Assembly (NCBI RefSeq): GCF_002090115.1 | Contig: NZ_BBRK01000006.1 | Location: 496,001-560,000 of the forward strand | Origin: Demequina sp. NBRC 110054 | GTDB lineage: Bacteria > Actinomycetota > Actinomycetes > Actinomycetales > Demequinaceae | Direction: 5' to 3' | Length of the DNA stretch: 64,000 nt | Part shown: positions 41,768 through 51,851 of the stretch, piece by piece | Position numbering within the stretch: the first letter of the stretch is position 1 | How the letters are laid out: the number at the start of each line of letters is the position of its first letter | The notes under the pieces: model-generated | The model's input: only the letters and a program-made list of their open reading frames with translations | The model's database searches: none | What the model was told of the DNA's origin: nothing | Program-made: the position numbers and the translations under genes

Positions 41768-42211
41768 ATGGCGAACCTCGCGCAAGGGACAGGGACGATG
41801 CTCGTGCTGGCGTGCGCGATCGCGCTCGCCGGGTGCGCGGCACCGATCGACCACGGCGATCTCGACGCCGCCGACAGCCCCGTCGCGCGCTACGACTGGG
41901 ACGCGGGAGGCCCGCGCGAGACCGCGCTCCTGACGGGCGTGCTCGAGCTCCGCGACGGCTGCCTCTACGTCGTCGGGACCGGCGACGCGGCGGACCTGAC
42001 CACGGTCCCCGTGCTGCCCCGCGAGCTCACGGCCTGGGATGCGGAGCTCGAGACCCTGACGTATGCGGGCGTGGAGTACGCGATGGGCGATGCCGTCGCG
42101 GCCGGCGGCGGGTGGGGCGAGCCGCACGACGGTGTGGACCTTCCCGACGCCTGCGAGCCTGACGAGTGGGGCGAGGTCATGTACGTCCAGGACGAGTCGC
42201 TCGCGCCGTAG
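41768..42211 (+). CDS. Small secreted lipoprotein of unknown function
   Basis: 147 residues. A signal peptide with IALAGC lipobox gives a lipid-anchored protein of about 125 residues, rich in Asp/Glu/Gly, with two further cysteines (RDGC, DACEPD) that could pair. I recognise no family. ATG 41768 with GGAAGG upstream. It is divergent from the sugar operon; boxes 2 and 3 lie just 110 bp ahead of it and might control it too. Confidence 0.7.
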   Translation: MANLAQGTGTMLVLACAIALAGCAAPIDHGDLDAADSPVARYDWDAGGPRETALLTGVLELRDGCLYVVGTGDAADLTTVPVLPRELTAWDAELETLTYAGVEYAMGDAVAAGGGWGEPHDGVDLPDACEPDEWGEVMYVQDESLAP

Positions 42212-42386
42212 GACCAGCGCCGAGCCGACGCCGCATGCGCACGCACTGTCCGCGCGACAGCCTGCGCCCACGCACCGACGCCTCCAGCTCCCGTGCACCG
42301 CGCGCATACCAGCCGTATACCGGAGCCTCCGATTCTCAAATCACGTGCATCGGCACGTGTCCAGGGGAATCACAAGGGGAAAGATC

Positions 42387-42590
42387 ATGAGCATCGTCAA
42401 CTTCAGCCAGAGCCCGCAGGGCTACCCGCAGTTCCGGGTCGATGTCGGCGCCATCGCGACACCGATCATCGCCACCGGCGCCGCGCTCGCCGTCGCGGCC
42501 GGGCTCGGCTTCGCGTTCGCCGCGAGTCCTGACGACGTCGCGCCGATCTGCGACGACCTGTCACCCATCGCGGGCGTCGCCGTCTGCTGA
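42387..42590 (+). CDS. 67-residue hydrophobic peptide
   Basis: An N-terminal 22-residue polar part (MSIVNFSQSPQGYPQF) precedes a hydrophobic Ala/Gly-rich helix (about 22-47), then a short acidic tail with two cysteines, ICDD and a C-terminal Cys at the very last residue. AAGGGGA seven bases before ATG is a good ribosome site, so it looks real. Bacteriocin-like or membrane-stress peptide are both possible; no modification enzyme or exporter adjoins. It is convergent with the AfsR-like regulator gene. Confidence 0.55.
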   Translation: MSIVNFSQSPQGYPQFRVDVGAIATPIIATGAALAVAAGLGFAFAASPDDVAPICDDLSPIAGVAVC

Positions 42591-42603
42591 CCCCTTCTAC
42601 CCT

Positions 42604-45600
42604 TCAGCAGTCGGCCCCGGCCGCGGCCCGCGCGACGCGGGTCGCGGCCTCGACCGCACTCACGAGAGGCTGGCGCGCTCCCTCCACCATGAGCTCGTCG
42701 CAACGGGCGTCGCCGAGGGTCACCCTCAGCGCAGACTCCGCCTCCGCGGCATCGCACGGCACCCGCCACCGGTAGGTCGACCAGCGGGAGCCCGCGGCTC
42801 CGAGCAGCCGGGCGCAGTCCTCGGGCGCGTCCGCGTGACCGAGCACCGCGGCGACGCGCAGCGCCGGGGGCAGCGGTGCCTCCCATCCAAGGAATCCGAG
42901 CACCTCGAGGACCTCGACGGTCAAGGTCGCCGAGGTGTCGGGACGCCCGCACCGCAGCGAGATCGATGCGACGGCGGGCAGCAGCACCGCGAGGCGCAGC
43001 CCCCTGCCGAAGGCTCGCCAGCGTTCGACGAGCGCAAGGCACTCGTCCAGATGCTCCCGATCGGGCGCCACGAGCGCGCGAGAGAGCGCCGCGTTCGTCT
43101 CAAGGCGCAGCTGCGCCTCGTCGAACCGCTGTCCCTCGCACAGCGCGAGGCCTCGCACGGTCTCCTCGTCGACGACGCGGCTCATCGCTGCGTCGTCCTC
43201 GAGCGCGAAGGAGGCGACGAGGGCAACCTCGGCGACCCCGGCGCGGAGGTTCGCCTCGATCGCCCCGAGCCCGCGCCCCGCGGCCTCGTCCGCGGCACGC
43301 CGCCCCTTCTCGACCGCGTGCGCGTAGCGGCCTCGCTCCGCCTCCATCGCCGCGCTCCAGTAGTCGACCCAGAGCGTCTCCGCCACCTCGCCGGTCTCCT
43401 CGAAATGCGCCCGCGCTCGCGCGAGCCCGCGGTCGGCGCCGTCGAGGTCTCCGCTGAAGCCCGCGACAGCGCCGGCGAGCAGCTCGACCTCGCCGCGCAG
43501 CCCCGCGGGCACCTCGACGCCGTCCGCGGCCTCGAGGGAGCGCGTCACCCACGAGCGGAGCAGCAGCAGACGGCCGATCGACAGCAGGGCCCAGTTGCCC
43601 CGGCCCGCGAGCCTCATGGCAAGCCGCACGTCTCCGCGCGCGAGCGCCCGGTCGAATGCCGCGCGGGCATCGAGCAGGTGCGACTCGAGCTCGCTGGTCC
43701 ACTCCGCCGTCGCGCCCTGGACCCCCTGCCCGACCCTCTCCACGAGCGCGGCGACCCATTCGCCGTGGCGCGTCTCCCACGCGGTGAGCGCGTCGCGCAG
43801 GTTCTCGCGCCCGAACTCCCTCACGGTCTCGAGCAGCGTGTAGCGGTCCCGCTCCCTCTCGACCACCGACCGGTCGACCAGGTCGGCCAGCACGGCGGGC
43901 ACATCGTCCTCGTCTAGTCCGTCGCCGGAGCAGACCGAGGTCGCGGCGGCCAGCCCGATCGGTCCCACGAAGACGGACATCCTGTCGAGCAGCGCGCGCT
44001 GCTGCGTGCTCAGCAGCTGATAGCTCCACTCGGTCGTCGCGCGCAGGGTCCGATGCTGGGACGGGCCTCCGAGGTCGCCATCGGTGAGCAGCCGGAAGCG
44101 AGCATCGAGACCCTCGTCGAGGTCGGCCGCCGACATCCCGCCCAGGCGCGCCGCCGCGAGCTCGAGCGCGAGAGGCATCCCGTCGAGTCTGCGGCAGACC
44201 CGCACCAGGTGCGCGGCCTCGGCCGCATCCGGGACGAGCGCCCCGCCCGCGCGCCCCGCGCGTTCGAGCAGCAGGCGGCCCGAGGCGCTGGCGACGAGCG
44301 ACTCCGCTGTCTCCTCCTCGGGCAGGTCCAGCGCGGGGATCCGCCACTTGTGCTCGCCGTACACATGCAGGGGCACGCGGCTCGTCGCGAGCACCCGCAG
44401 CTCCGGACATCTCGCCAGCAGCTCCTCCGCGAAGGCGGCCACGGGCTCGCTGAGGTGCTCGCAGTTGTCGAGCACGAGGAGCCCGGGCCTGTCGCGGAAC
44501 CAGGCCGCGAGCGCATCGCCCGGATCGCTCTCGTACTGCTGGGGCATCCCGATCGCTCGGCCCACGTGGATGGGCAGCGCGGCCGGGTCGGACATGCCCG
44601 CGAGCGGCACCCACCACACCGCACCGTCGCGCGCGAGCGCGTGCGCGATCCGCAGCGCGACCCGGGTCTTGCCCGCGCCGCCGGGTCCCACGATGGTGAC
44701 GAGCGGCTCGCTCTCCACGAGCTCCGTCAGTCCCTCGACGTGCGCCTCTCGACCGATCAGCGCCGTGCGCTCCCTCGGCAGTCGCGTCGCGGGACTCGGC
44801 CGCGCAGGCACGTCCGGCGTGGGGGACTGAGGAAGCTCCTCGCGGAGCATCCTCAGATGCAGCGCCGCCAAGTCGGGTCCCGGATCCAGGCCGAGCTCCT
44901 CCGCGAGGCTCTCGCGGAGCGTCTCGAACTCCTGCAACGCGGTCGAGCGCCTGCCTGCGCGCCAGAGCGCCTCCATGCGGAGCGCGGCGACGCGCTCGTC
45001 GTGCGGCTCGTCGCGCGCGAGCGACTCGAGCTCGGCGAGCGTCTCCTGTGGCGATCCTTCCGCGATGCGCTCGGCGCACCAGCCCTTGCGAGCCTCGCGG
45101 TGGAGCGTGTCGAGCCTCGCGGCCTCGGCCCGCGCGAAGGTCTGCGCAATCCCGGCATAGGGCTCGCCGCGCCAGCGCACGAGCGCGTCCGCGAACGTCG
45201 CACCCGGCTCGCCGTGCATCGCGGCAGCGACCGCGGCCTCGAAGGCACCCACGTCGGTCGCCTCGTGCTCGAGCGCGAGCACGTAGCCCGAGGCACGCGT
45301 CAGCAGCGTCTGCCACTCATCGCCCTCACCGGGCTCGAGGAGCCTCCGCAGCTGCGAGATGTAGGTCTGCACGATCTTGGAGGCGGACGCCGGCGGCTCG
45401 TCCTCCCACAGCGCGTCGAGGATGCGCTCCACCGGGACGATGCGGCCGGCGTGGATCGCGAGCAGCGCCAGGAGGGCCCGGCGTCCCTCTCCCTGGACCG
45501 CGAGCAGCTCGCCGTCCCGCACGATGCGGACGTCCTCGAACAGCTCGATCGCGGGCGCGGCGGAATCCGCCTCGGCGTACGCCCGCATCGTCTCGACCAT
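42604..45600 (-). CDS. AfsR/SARP family transcriptional activator with NTPase domain
   Basis: 998 residues. Domains in order: OmpR-like winged HTH (about 15-95, RRALLALLAIHAGRIVPVERILDALWED), bacterial transcriptional-activation domain BTAD (about 100-245), linker, P-loop NTPase/NB-ARC (Walker A GPGGAGKT at about 308; LLVLDNCEHL Walker B), then a long TPR-like helical C-terminus. Such proteins integrate signals for secondary metabolism or membrane stress in actinomycetes. ATG 45600 is the start of the frame; the first few residues could be shorter. No biosynthetic cluster adjoins; only the 67-residue peptide is convergent with it. Confidence 0.9.
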   Translation of the reverse strand: MVETMRAYAEADSAAPAIELFEDVRIVRDGELLAVQGEGRRALLALLAIHAGRIVPVERILDALWEDEPPASASKIVQTYISQLRRLLEPGEGDEWQTLLTRASGYVLALEHEATDVGAFEAAVAAAMHGEPGATFADALVRWRGEPYAGIAQTFARAEAARLDTLHREARKGWCAERIAEGSPQETLAELESLARDEPHDERVAALRMEALWRAGRRSTALQEFETLRESLAEELGLDPGPDLAALHLRMLREELPQSPTPDVPARPSPATRLPRERTALIGREAHVEGLTELVESEPLVTIVGPGGAGKTRVALRIAHALARDGAVWWVPLAGMSDPAALPIHVGRAIGMPQQYESDPGDALAAWFRDRPGLLVLDNCEHLSEPVAAFAEELLARCPELRVLATSRVPLHVYGEHKWRIPALDLPEEETAESLVASASGRLLLERAGRAGGALVPDAAEAAHLVRVCRRLDGMPLALELAAARLGGMSAADLDEGLDARFRLLTDGDLGGPSQHRTLRATTEWSYQLLSTQQRALLDRMSVFVGPIGLAAATSVCSGDGLDEDDVPAVLADLVDRSVVERERDRYTLLETVREFGRENLRDALTAWETRHGEWVAALVERVGQGVQGATAEWTSELESHLLDARAAFDRALARGDVRLAMRLAGRGNWALLSIGRLLLLRSWVTRSLEAADGVEVPAGLRGEVELLAGAVAGFSGDLDGADRGLARARAHFEETGEVAETLWVDYWSAAMEAERGRYAHAVEKGRRAADEAAGRGLGAIEANLRAGVAEVALVASFALEDDAAMSRVVDEETVRGLALCEGQRFDEAQLRLETNAALSRALVAPDREHLDECLALVERWRAFGRGLRLAVLLPAVASISLRCGRPDTSATLTVEVLEVLGFLGWEAPLPPALRVAAVLGHADAPEDCARLLGAAGSRWSTYRWRVPCDAAEAESALRVTLGDARCDELMVEGARQPLVSAVEAATRVARAAAGADC

Positions 45601-45750
45601 GAGCGCCCCCAGTCACGGCGCGCCTCGCGCCGCCTCCCCCTGTTGACACATCCACTGTAAGTCTTGAGAACGATCCGCGCAGAGGTTCCGGTCGACCGTG
45701 GCGACGGGGAACCCGAGCCTCGCTTGCATCGTCCGGGGGGACGTGGCGCG

Positions 45751-46827
45751 TCAGCGGACGAGCGTCGCCTGTCCCAGGACCCGCGTGCCCGCGTAGACGA
45801 CGAGGCTCTGACCGGCCGCGATGCCGCGGGTCGGCTCGTCGAGGTGGACGACGATGCGGTCACCCTCGCGGGTGACGACGCCGGGCAGCGGGACGCCGTG
45901 CGCGCGCACCTGCGCCTCACAGCGCGTCGGCGCGTCGGCGGGAACGTCCGGCGCGAGCCACACGGCCTTCTCCCCCACGAGCGTCGAGACCGACAGCAGC
46001 GTCTCCGGACCGACCGTGACGACGTTGCGGGCCGTGTCGACGCCGGTCACGTAGCGCGGCTTTCCGTCGACTGCCGGGTTGCCGAGCCCGAGGCCCTTGC
46101 GCTGGCCGACCGTATACGCGTACGCACCCGTGTGCGCGCCGACGACCTCGCCGTCCTGGTCGACGATCGCTCCGGGACGCTCGCCCAGCTCGCGCTCGAG
46201 GAAGCCCTTCGTGTCGCCGTCGGCGACGAAGCAGATGTCGTACGAGTCCGGCTTGTTGGAGACTCCGAGCCCACGCGCGGCGGCCTCGGCGCGCACCTCG
46301 GACTTCGAGGCAACCGCGCCCAGCGGGAACATCGAGCGGGCGAGCCGATCGGGGCCCATCACCGCGAGCACGTAGGACTGGTCCTTGGCCGCGTCGGCCG
46401 CGCGATGGAGCTCGCGCACGCCGTCCTCGCGCAGGTCGATCCGCGCGTAGTGGCCGGTCGCGACCGCGTCGAAGCCGAGCGCCGACGCGCGCTCCAGAAG
46501 CGTGTCGAACTTGATGTGCTCGTTGCAGCGCACGCACGGGTTCGGGGTGCGGCCCGCCTCGTACTCGGACAGGAAGTCGGCGACGACGGTGTCGTGGAAC
46601 TCGTCGCTCAGGTCCCACACGTAGTACGGGATGCCGAGGATGTCAGCGGCGCGGCGCGCGTCGTTCGCGTCCTCGATCGAGCAGCAGCCGCGGCTCCCAG
46701 AACGGTAGAGGTCGCGATTGCGGCTGAGGGCCATGTGGACCGCGGTGACGTCGTGACCCGCGTCGACGGCGCGCGCGGCCGCGACGGCGGAGTCGACTCC
46801 GCCGGACAGGGCTGCGAGCACGCGCAT
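45751..46827 (-). CDS. mnmA: tRNA 2-thiouridylase
   Basis: 358 residues. It begins [17 protein letters not shown] (PP-loop for ATP), has [10 protein letters not shown] (catalytic Cys about 103), GHYARID and, later, [13 protein letters not shown] with the second catalytic Cys (about 200), and [16 protein letters not shown]. It puts the 2-thio group on wobble U34 of Lys, Glu and Gln tRNAs, using sulfur from a cysteine desulfurase such as that at 63.3 kb. ATG 46827. Monocistronic between afsR and vanZ. Confidence 0.97.
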   Translation of the reverse strand: MRVLAALSGGVDSAVAAARAVDAGHDVTAVHMALSRNRDLYRSGSRGCCSIEDANDARRAADILGIPYYVWDLSDEFHDTVVADFLSEYEAGRTPNPCVRCNEHIKFDTLLERASALGFDAVATGHYARIDLREDGVRELHRAADAAKDQSYVLAVMGPDRLARSMFPLGAVASKSEVRAEAAARGLGVSNKPDSYDICFVADGDTKGFLERELGERPGAIVDQDGEVVGAHTGAYAYTVGQRKGLGLGNPAVDGKPRYVTGVDTARNVVTVGPETLLSVSTLVGEKAVWLAPDVPADAPTRCEAQVRAHGVPLPGVVTREGDRIVVHLDEPTRGIAAGQSLVVYAGTRVLGQATLVR

Positions 46828-46925
46828 GGGGACCTCTTCGGATCGTTCGGGGACCCGACAAGTCTACGTGGAGCCCAGGGTCCTCCCCCGTGCTGCCGCC
46901 GGCGGCCGCGTGCCCGACGTGCGCC

Positions 46926-47528
46926 CTACGTTCCGCTCGTTGTCGTCTCTGAGCTCTCGAACTCCCCCAGGTTCGTCTCGGCGTTGCCAGGCCTCGCCAT
47001 CCGGACCATGCGGAGAGCCCCCTTGGCGAGCAGCGCACCCAGCAGGGCGCCTACGACGGCGAGAATCACATCGTCCACCGAGGCGACTCGACCGGTCGCG
47101 AGCGCGAATTGCGCGGTCTCGATCGCGATCACGAGCACGAGCCCCGCGAGCACGCTGCGACCGATGCCCCAACGCGCGTCGATCGCCAGCAGGAGGCCGA
47201 GCGGAACGAACATGGCGACGTTGCCACCGATCTGGACGAACGGCACCTGCCACCACACGCTGTTCGCGATCAGCTCCACGATCTCAGCGAAGGGGACGAG
47301 CGAGACGGAGCGCGGACCGGCGTCGAACGTGGGCGAGAGTGTGAGCGAGGCGACGCAGAGCACCCACGCGAGCAGCCCCCCGGAGCGGAGGATGCGAAGC
47401 ACCGGACGGGGCCGACGACGCTGGGCCGGGATTCCCAGCACCGCGAGCGCGACGAGCGCGAACGCGCACCCGCTGAGGATGAGCATCGACTGCAGCTCGC
47501 CACCGAAAGCGCGCCACAACTGCACCAT
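46926..47528 (-). CDS. VanZ family membrane protein
   Basis: 200 residues with about five hydrophobic helices. The VanZ core is seen as LSPTFDAGPRS, NVAMFVPLGLLLA and IAIETAQFALATGRVASVDDV (about 135-155). Some family members raise teicoplanin resistance; most are uncharacterised envelope proteins. ATG 47528 and 62 bp downstream of IclR on the same strand, so possibly read from that promoter, but there is no functional link. Confidence 0.85.
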   Translation of the reverse strand: MVQLWRAFGGELQSMLILSGCAFALVALAVLGIPAQRRRPRPVLRILRSGGLLAWVLCVASLTLSPTFDAGPRSVSLVPFAEIVELIANSVWWQVPFVQIGGNVAMFVPLGLLLAIDARWGIGRSVLAGLVLVIAIETAQFALATGRVASVDDVILAVVGALLGALLAKGALRMVRMARPGNAETNLGEFESSETTTSGT

Positions 47529-47602
47529 CCGAGCCCCCGATCGACGTCGCCCCTGCGTGAAGGCTAGATGCCCCCTTCACCACACGATGCGATCGACACA
47601 CG

Positions 47603-48409
47603 TCAGGCCTTCCGCGCCCCGATGCGGCGGCCCAGCTCGGCCGCATCGCGGGTCACCTCCTCGACGAGCGTCCCCCGCCGCTCGTCGTCGATCCGCGCCG
47701 AGTCGAAGGTGACCGCGATCGCCGCGATCGGCCAGCCTGCGTGGTCGCGCACGGGCACGGCGACCGAGGCGAGGCCCGCGGTCACGGAACCGTCCTCCCA
47801 CGCGAATCCGCGCGCCCGCGTGAGCCGCACGAGCTCCTTGAGCTCGCGGTAGGACCCCGGAGACCCCTCGGGCGCCGACTCGAACGCAGCCGTCGACGGA
47901 AAGGTCGCGCGCACCTGGGCGTCGGGCAGCGCGGACAGGATCGCGCGCCCCGAGGCGGTTGCGAGCGCGCTGAGCCTCACCCCGACGTCGGTGATCAGCG
48001 TGGGGCGGCGGGGCGCGCGCTCCTCGACGATGTAGACGACGTCCCGTCCCTCGAGCACCGCGAGGTGCGCGGACTCCCCGACGCGGTCGACGAGCCCCGC
48101 GAGCACCGGGGCGCCGAGCCGGGCGAGCGGCTGCTGCCGCGAGTAGCCAGACCCCAGCTCGTAGGCCGCGACGCCCAGGCCATAGCGCGACTCCTCGGGC
48201 AGATGGACCACGTAGCCGTGCTCGACCATCGCGGACAGCTGCCGGTACAGGGACGCGCGAGGCACTCCCAGAGCCGAGGCGAGGTGCCCCGCGGTCACGG
48301 GGCCGCGTTGGCGCGCGAGGTGGGTGAGGATCGTGAGCGCCTGGTCGACCGCGGGGGCCGCCGGGCGCGCGCCACCCGCCCCGCCAGGGGCCTCCCGATC
48401 CTCCGCCAC
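47603..48409 (-). CDS. IclR family regulator of histidine utilisation
   Basis: 268 residues. The winged HTH is at about 20-85 (VDQALTILTHLARQRGPVTAGHLASALGVPRASLYRQLSAM), and the IclR effector domain follows (GLGVAAYELGS to the end, with ASGRAILSALPD typical). GTG 48409. It is divergent from the hut operon, separated by 77 bp containing a palindrome at 48417-48432. By position it is the hut repressor; urocanate or histidine is the probable ligand. This is inference from context. Confidence 0.87.
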   Translation of the reverse strand: MAEDREAPGGAGGARPAAPAVDQALTILTHLARQRGPVTAGHLASALGVPRASLYRQLSAMVEHGYVVHLPEESRYGLGVAAYELGSGYSRQQPLARLGAPVLAGLVDRVGESAHLAVLEGRDVVYIVEERAPRRPTLITDVGVRLSALATASGRAILSALPDAQVRATFPSTAAFESAPEGSPGSYRELKELVRLTRARGFAWEDGSVTAGLASVAVPVRDHAGWPIAAIAVTFDSARIDDERRGTLVEEVTRDAAELGRRIGARKA

Positions 48410-48416
48410 GGCTCCA

Positions 48417-48432
48417 GTCTCACATATGAGAC
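48417..48432. promoter_or_regulatory. Palindrome GTCTCACATATGAGAC, probable IclR operator
   Basis: Six-base arms GTCTCA/TGAGAC with a central CATA lie eight bases upstream of the iclR start and 55 bp ahead of hutH, well placed to control both promoters. Confidence 0.7.
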
Positions 48433-48486
48433 ACAGGCATAGCGAAGCGCGACCGAAACGCGCCCCCGGGGCCCTTTCATGAACCC

Positions 48487-50064
48487 ATGACCCTCATCGA
48501 CGCCACCGCCCTCGACCCGGCGGTCCACACCGTGACGCTCGGCTCCGGCGCGCCCTCGCCCGCCGACGTGGTCGCGGTCGCGCGACACGACGCGCGCCTC
48601 ACGATCGATCCCGCCGCGCTCGCGGCGATGGCCCAGTCCCGCTCGGTGATCGACGCGCTCGCCGCCGATCCGAAGCCGCACTACGGGGTCAGCACCGGCT
48701 TCGGCGCGCTCGCCACGACGTTCATCGACCGCGACCGACGCCGCCAGCTCCAGCTCAGCCTGGTCCGCTCGCACGCCGCCGGCTCGGGCCCCGAGGTCGA
48801 GCGCGAGGTGATCCGCGCCCTCACGATGCTGCGCCTGTCGACGCTCCTGACGGGACGCACCGGCGCGCGCCCGGACGTCGCCGAGACCTACGCCGCGATG
48901 CTGAACGCCGGCATCACGCCGGTCGTGCACGAGTACGGCTCCCTGGGCTGCTCGGGCGACCTCGCCCCGCTGTCCCACGTCGCTCTCGCCGCGATCGGCG
49001 AGGGCCCGGTGCGCGACGGCCACGGCTACGCGATGGACGCCGCCACCGCCCTGCGGGCCGCCGGCATCGAGCCGCTCGTGCTCGAGGAGAAGGAGGGCCT
49101 CGCCCTCATCAATGGCACCGACGGCATGCTCGGGCAGCTGCTGCTCGCGCTCGCCGACCTCGACCGCCTCGTGACGACGGCCGACGTGACCGCCGCCATG
49201 AGCGTCGAGTCGCTGCTCGGCACAGACGCAACGTTCGCCTCCGACCTGCAGGCCCTGCGCCCGCACCCCGGCGTCGGCGCCTCGGCGCACAACCTCACTC
49301 GCGTGCTCGAGGGCTCCGGGATCGTCGCGAGCCACCGCGGACCCGACTGCACCCGGGTGCAGGACGCCTATTCGCTGCGCTGCGCGCCGCAGGTCGCCGG
49401 CGCGGTTCGGGACACGATGGCGCACGCGTGGCTCGTGGCCAACCGCGAGCTCGCGTCCGCGGTCGACAACCCCGTCGTCATGCCGGACGGCCGGGTCGAG
49501 TCGAACGGCTCCTTCCACGGCGCCCCGGTCGCGTACGTCCTCGACTTCCTCGCCATCGCGGTCGCGGACCTCGCGAGCATGTCCGAGCGCCGCATCGACC
49601 GGATGCTCGACCCGTCCCGCAACCACGGCCTCACGCCGTTCCTGGCGCACGAGGTCGGCGTCGACTCGGGCCTCATGATCGCGCAGTACACCGCCGCGGG
49701 CATCGTGTCCGAGCTCAAGCGCCTCGCCAACCCCGCCTCGACAGACTCGATCCCGTCTTCCGCGATGCAGGAGGACCACGTGTCGATGGGCTGGCACGCC
49801 GCACGCAAGCTCCGCACGGCGATCGATGGGCTGAGCCGCGTGCTCGGCATCGAGCTGCTCGCCGCCTCGCGCGCCCAGGCCCTGCGCGCCCCTCTCGAGC
49901 CCTCCCCCGCCACGGCGGCCGCCGCCGCGCTCGTGGCCGAGGCCGCCGCGCCCGGCGGGGACCGCTTCCTCGCGCCCGAGATCGACGCCGCCGCGACCGC
50001 AGTCCGCGAGGGCCACGTGCTCGCCGCGGTCGAGGAGACCATCGGCCGCCTCGCCCGCGCCTGA
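48487..50064 (+). CDS. hutH: Histidine ammonia-lyase
   Basis: 525 residues. It deaminates histidine to urocanate, first step of the pathway. The MIO-forming triad reads Cys155-Ser156-Gly157 in [12 protein letters not shown], where many homologues have Ala-Ser-Gly. Also typical are YGVSTGFG (about 66), QDAYSLRC (about 295) and the [10 protein letters not shown] block, here [12 protein letters not shown] (about 420). ATG 48487. Ninety-two bases later hutU starts, so it is the first gene of the operon regulated by IclR. Confidence 0.96.
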   Translation: MTLIDATALDPAVHTVTLGSGAPSPADVVAVARHDARLTIDPAALAAMAQSRSVIDALAADPKPHYGVSTGFGALATTFIDRDRRRQLQLSLVRSHAAGSGPEVEREVIRALTMLRLSTLLTGRTGARPDVAETYAAMLNAGITPVVHEYGSLGCSGDLAPLSHVALAAIGEGPVRDGHGYAMDAATALRAAGIEPLVLEEKEGLALINGTDGMLGQLLLALADLDRLVTTADVTAAMSVESLLGTDATFASDLQALRPHPGVGASAHNLTRVLEGSGIVASHRGPDCTRVQDAYSLRCAPQVAGAVRDTMAHAWLVANRELASAVDNPVVMPDGRVESNGSFHGAPVAYVLDFLAIAVADLASMSERRIDRMLDPSRNHGLTPFLAHEVGVDSGLMIAQYTAAGIVSELKRLANPASTDSIPSSAMQEDHVSMGWHAARKLRTAIDGLSRVLGIELLAASRAQALRAPLEPSPATAAAAALVAEAAAPGGDRFLAPEIDAAATAVREGHVLAAVEETIGRLARA

Positions 50065-50156
50065 GCGACCACGCCGACCACGCCAGGCCCGCCCCGATTG
50101 CCAGCCCACCCCGACGCCCAGACCCGCACCAGCCGACACCCCGCCCAGGAGATCGC

Positions 50157-51851
50157 ATGACAGCCACCGACACCGCCCGCATCGTCCGTGCCGCTCGAGG
50201 CACCGAGCTCTCCGCCAAGTCCTGGCAGACCGAGGCGCCCCTGCGCATGCTCATGAACAACCTGGACCCCGAGGTCGCGGAGCGGCCCGAGGACCTCGTC
50301 GTCTACGGCGGCACCGGCCGCGCGGCGCGCAGCTGGGAGGCGTACGACGCGATCGTCGCGACCCTGCGCGACCTCGAGGCCGACGAGACCCTCCTGGTGC
50401 AGTCGGGCAAGCCCGTCGGAGTGTTCCGCACGCACGAGTGGGCACCCAGGGTGCTGATCGCGAACTCCAACCTCGTGGGCGACTGGGCCACGTGGCCCGA
50501 ATTCAGGCGCCTCGAGGCCGAGGGACTCATGATGTACGGCCAGATGACGGCCGGCTCGTGGATCTACATCGGCACGCAGGGCATCCTCCAGGGCACGTAC
50601 GAGACCTTCGCCGCGGCCGCGCGTCAGCGCGCCGAGCGCGAGGGCCGCGATCCCTCGACCGCGACCCTCCGAGGGACGCTGACCCTCACGGGAGGCGCGG
50701 GCGGCATGGGCGGCGCGCAGCCGCTCGCGGTCACGCTCAACGAGGGCGCGTGCCTGATCGTCGACGTGGACCGCTCGCGCCTCGAGCGCCGCGTGGATCA
50801 CGGCTACCTCGACGTCGTCGCCTCGGACCTGGACGATGCGATCGCCCGGGCGGTCTCGGCGCGCACCGAGGGCCGGGCACTGTCGGTCGGCGTGGTCGGC
50901 AACGCCGCCGAGGCCTTCCCCGAGCTGCTGCGCCGCGGGGTTCCGATCGACCTGGTCACGGACCAGACCTCGGCCCACGACCCGCTGTCCTACCTGCCGA
51001 TCGGCTACACCGTCGAGGAGTGGCACCACCGCGCCGCGGCCGACCCCGAGCGGTTCACCCTCGACGCTCGCGCCGCCATGGCGAAGCACGTCGAGGCCAT
51101 GGTCGGGTTCAAAGACGTTGGTGCCGACGTATTCGACTACGGCAACTCGATCCGCGCCGAGGCGAAGCTGGGCGGCTACGACCGGGCCTTCGACTTCCCC
51201 GGCTTCGTGCCCGCCTACATCCGACCCCAGTTCGAGGAGGGCCGCGGCCCGTTCCGCTGGGCCGCGCTGTCGGGCGACCCCGAGGACATCGCCAAGACCG
51301 ACAAGGCGCTCATGGAGCTCTTCCCCGAGCACGAGTCGCTGCACCGGTGGCTCAAGGCCGCGGGCGAGAAGGTCCACTTCGAGGGTCTTCCGGCACGCAT
51401 CTGCTGGCTCGGCTACCAGGAGCGACACCTCGCGGGACTCAAGTTCAACGAGATGGTCGCGAGCGGCGAGCTGTCCGCGCCGATCGTCATCGGACGCGAC
51501 CACCTGGACTCCGGATCGGTCGCCTCGCCGTACCGCGAGACCGAGGGCATGAAGGACGGCTCGGATGCGATCGCCGACTGGCCGCTGCTCAACGCCCTGC
51601 TCAACACCGCCTCGGGCGCGACGTGGGTGTCGCTGCACCACGGTGGCGGCGTGGGCATCGGCCGCTCGATCCACGCGGGCCAGGTCATCGTCGCCGATGG
51701 CACCGACCTCGCGGCGGAGAAGATCGCGCGGGTGCTGGTCAACGACCCTGGCACGGGCGTGATGCGCCACGTCGACGCCGGCTACGACCACGCCAAGGAC
51801 GTCGCCCGCGAGCGCGGTCTGCGGGTGCCCATGATGGAGGCGGGCGAGTGA
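50157..51851 (+). CDS. hutU: Urocanate hydratase
   Basis: 564 residues. It adds water to urocanate using NAD as an electrophile. Landmarks: [15 protein letters not shown] (about 45-60), [13 protein letters not shown] (NAD, about 180) and [17 protein letters not shown] near residue 500. ATG 50157 with AGGAG upstream. The stop overlaps the GTG of the M20 hydrolase as GTGA. Second gene of the hut operon. Confidence 0.96.
   Translation: MTATDTARIVRAARGTELSAKSWQTEAPLRMLMNNLDPEVAERPEDLVVYGGTGRAARSWEAYDAIVATLRDLEADETLLVQSGKPVGVFRTHEWAPRVLIANSNLVGDWATWPEFRRLEAEGLMMYGQMTAGSWIYIGTQGILQGTYETFAAAARQRAEREGRDPSTATLRGTLTLTGGAGGMGGAQPLAVTLNEGACLIVDVDRSRLERRVDHGYLDVVASDLDDAIARAVSARTEGRALSVGVVGNAAEAFPELLRRGVPIDLVTDQTSAHDPLSYLPIGYTVEEWHHRAAADPERFTLDARAAMAKHVEAMVGFKDVGADVFDYGNSIRAEAKLGGYDRAFDFPGFVPAYIRPQFEEGRGPFRWAALSGDPEDIAKTDKALMELFPEHESLHRWLKAAGEKVHFEGLPARICWLGYQERHLAGLKFNEMVASGELSAPIVIGRDHLDSGSVASPYRETEGMKDGSDAIADWPLLNALLNTASGATWVSLHHGGGVGIGRSIHAGQVIVADGTDLAAEKIARVLVNDPGTGVMRHVDAGYDHAKDVARERGLRVPMMEAGE

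Noticed and set aside
45643..45648. TTGACA as a -35 box on the + strand
   Set aside because: No matching -10 at proper distance and no + strand gene follows.
48295..50139. 614-codon minus frame across hutH and its promoter
   Set aside because: Antisense of hutH; it includes the iclR-hutH operator and has no recognisable domain.
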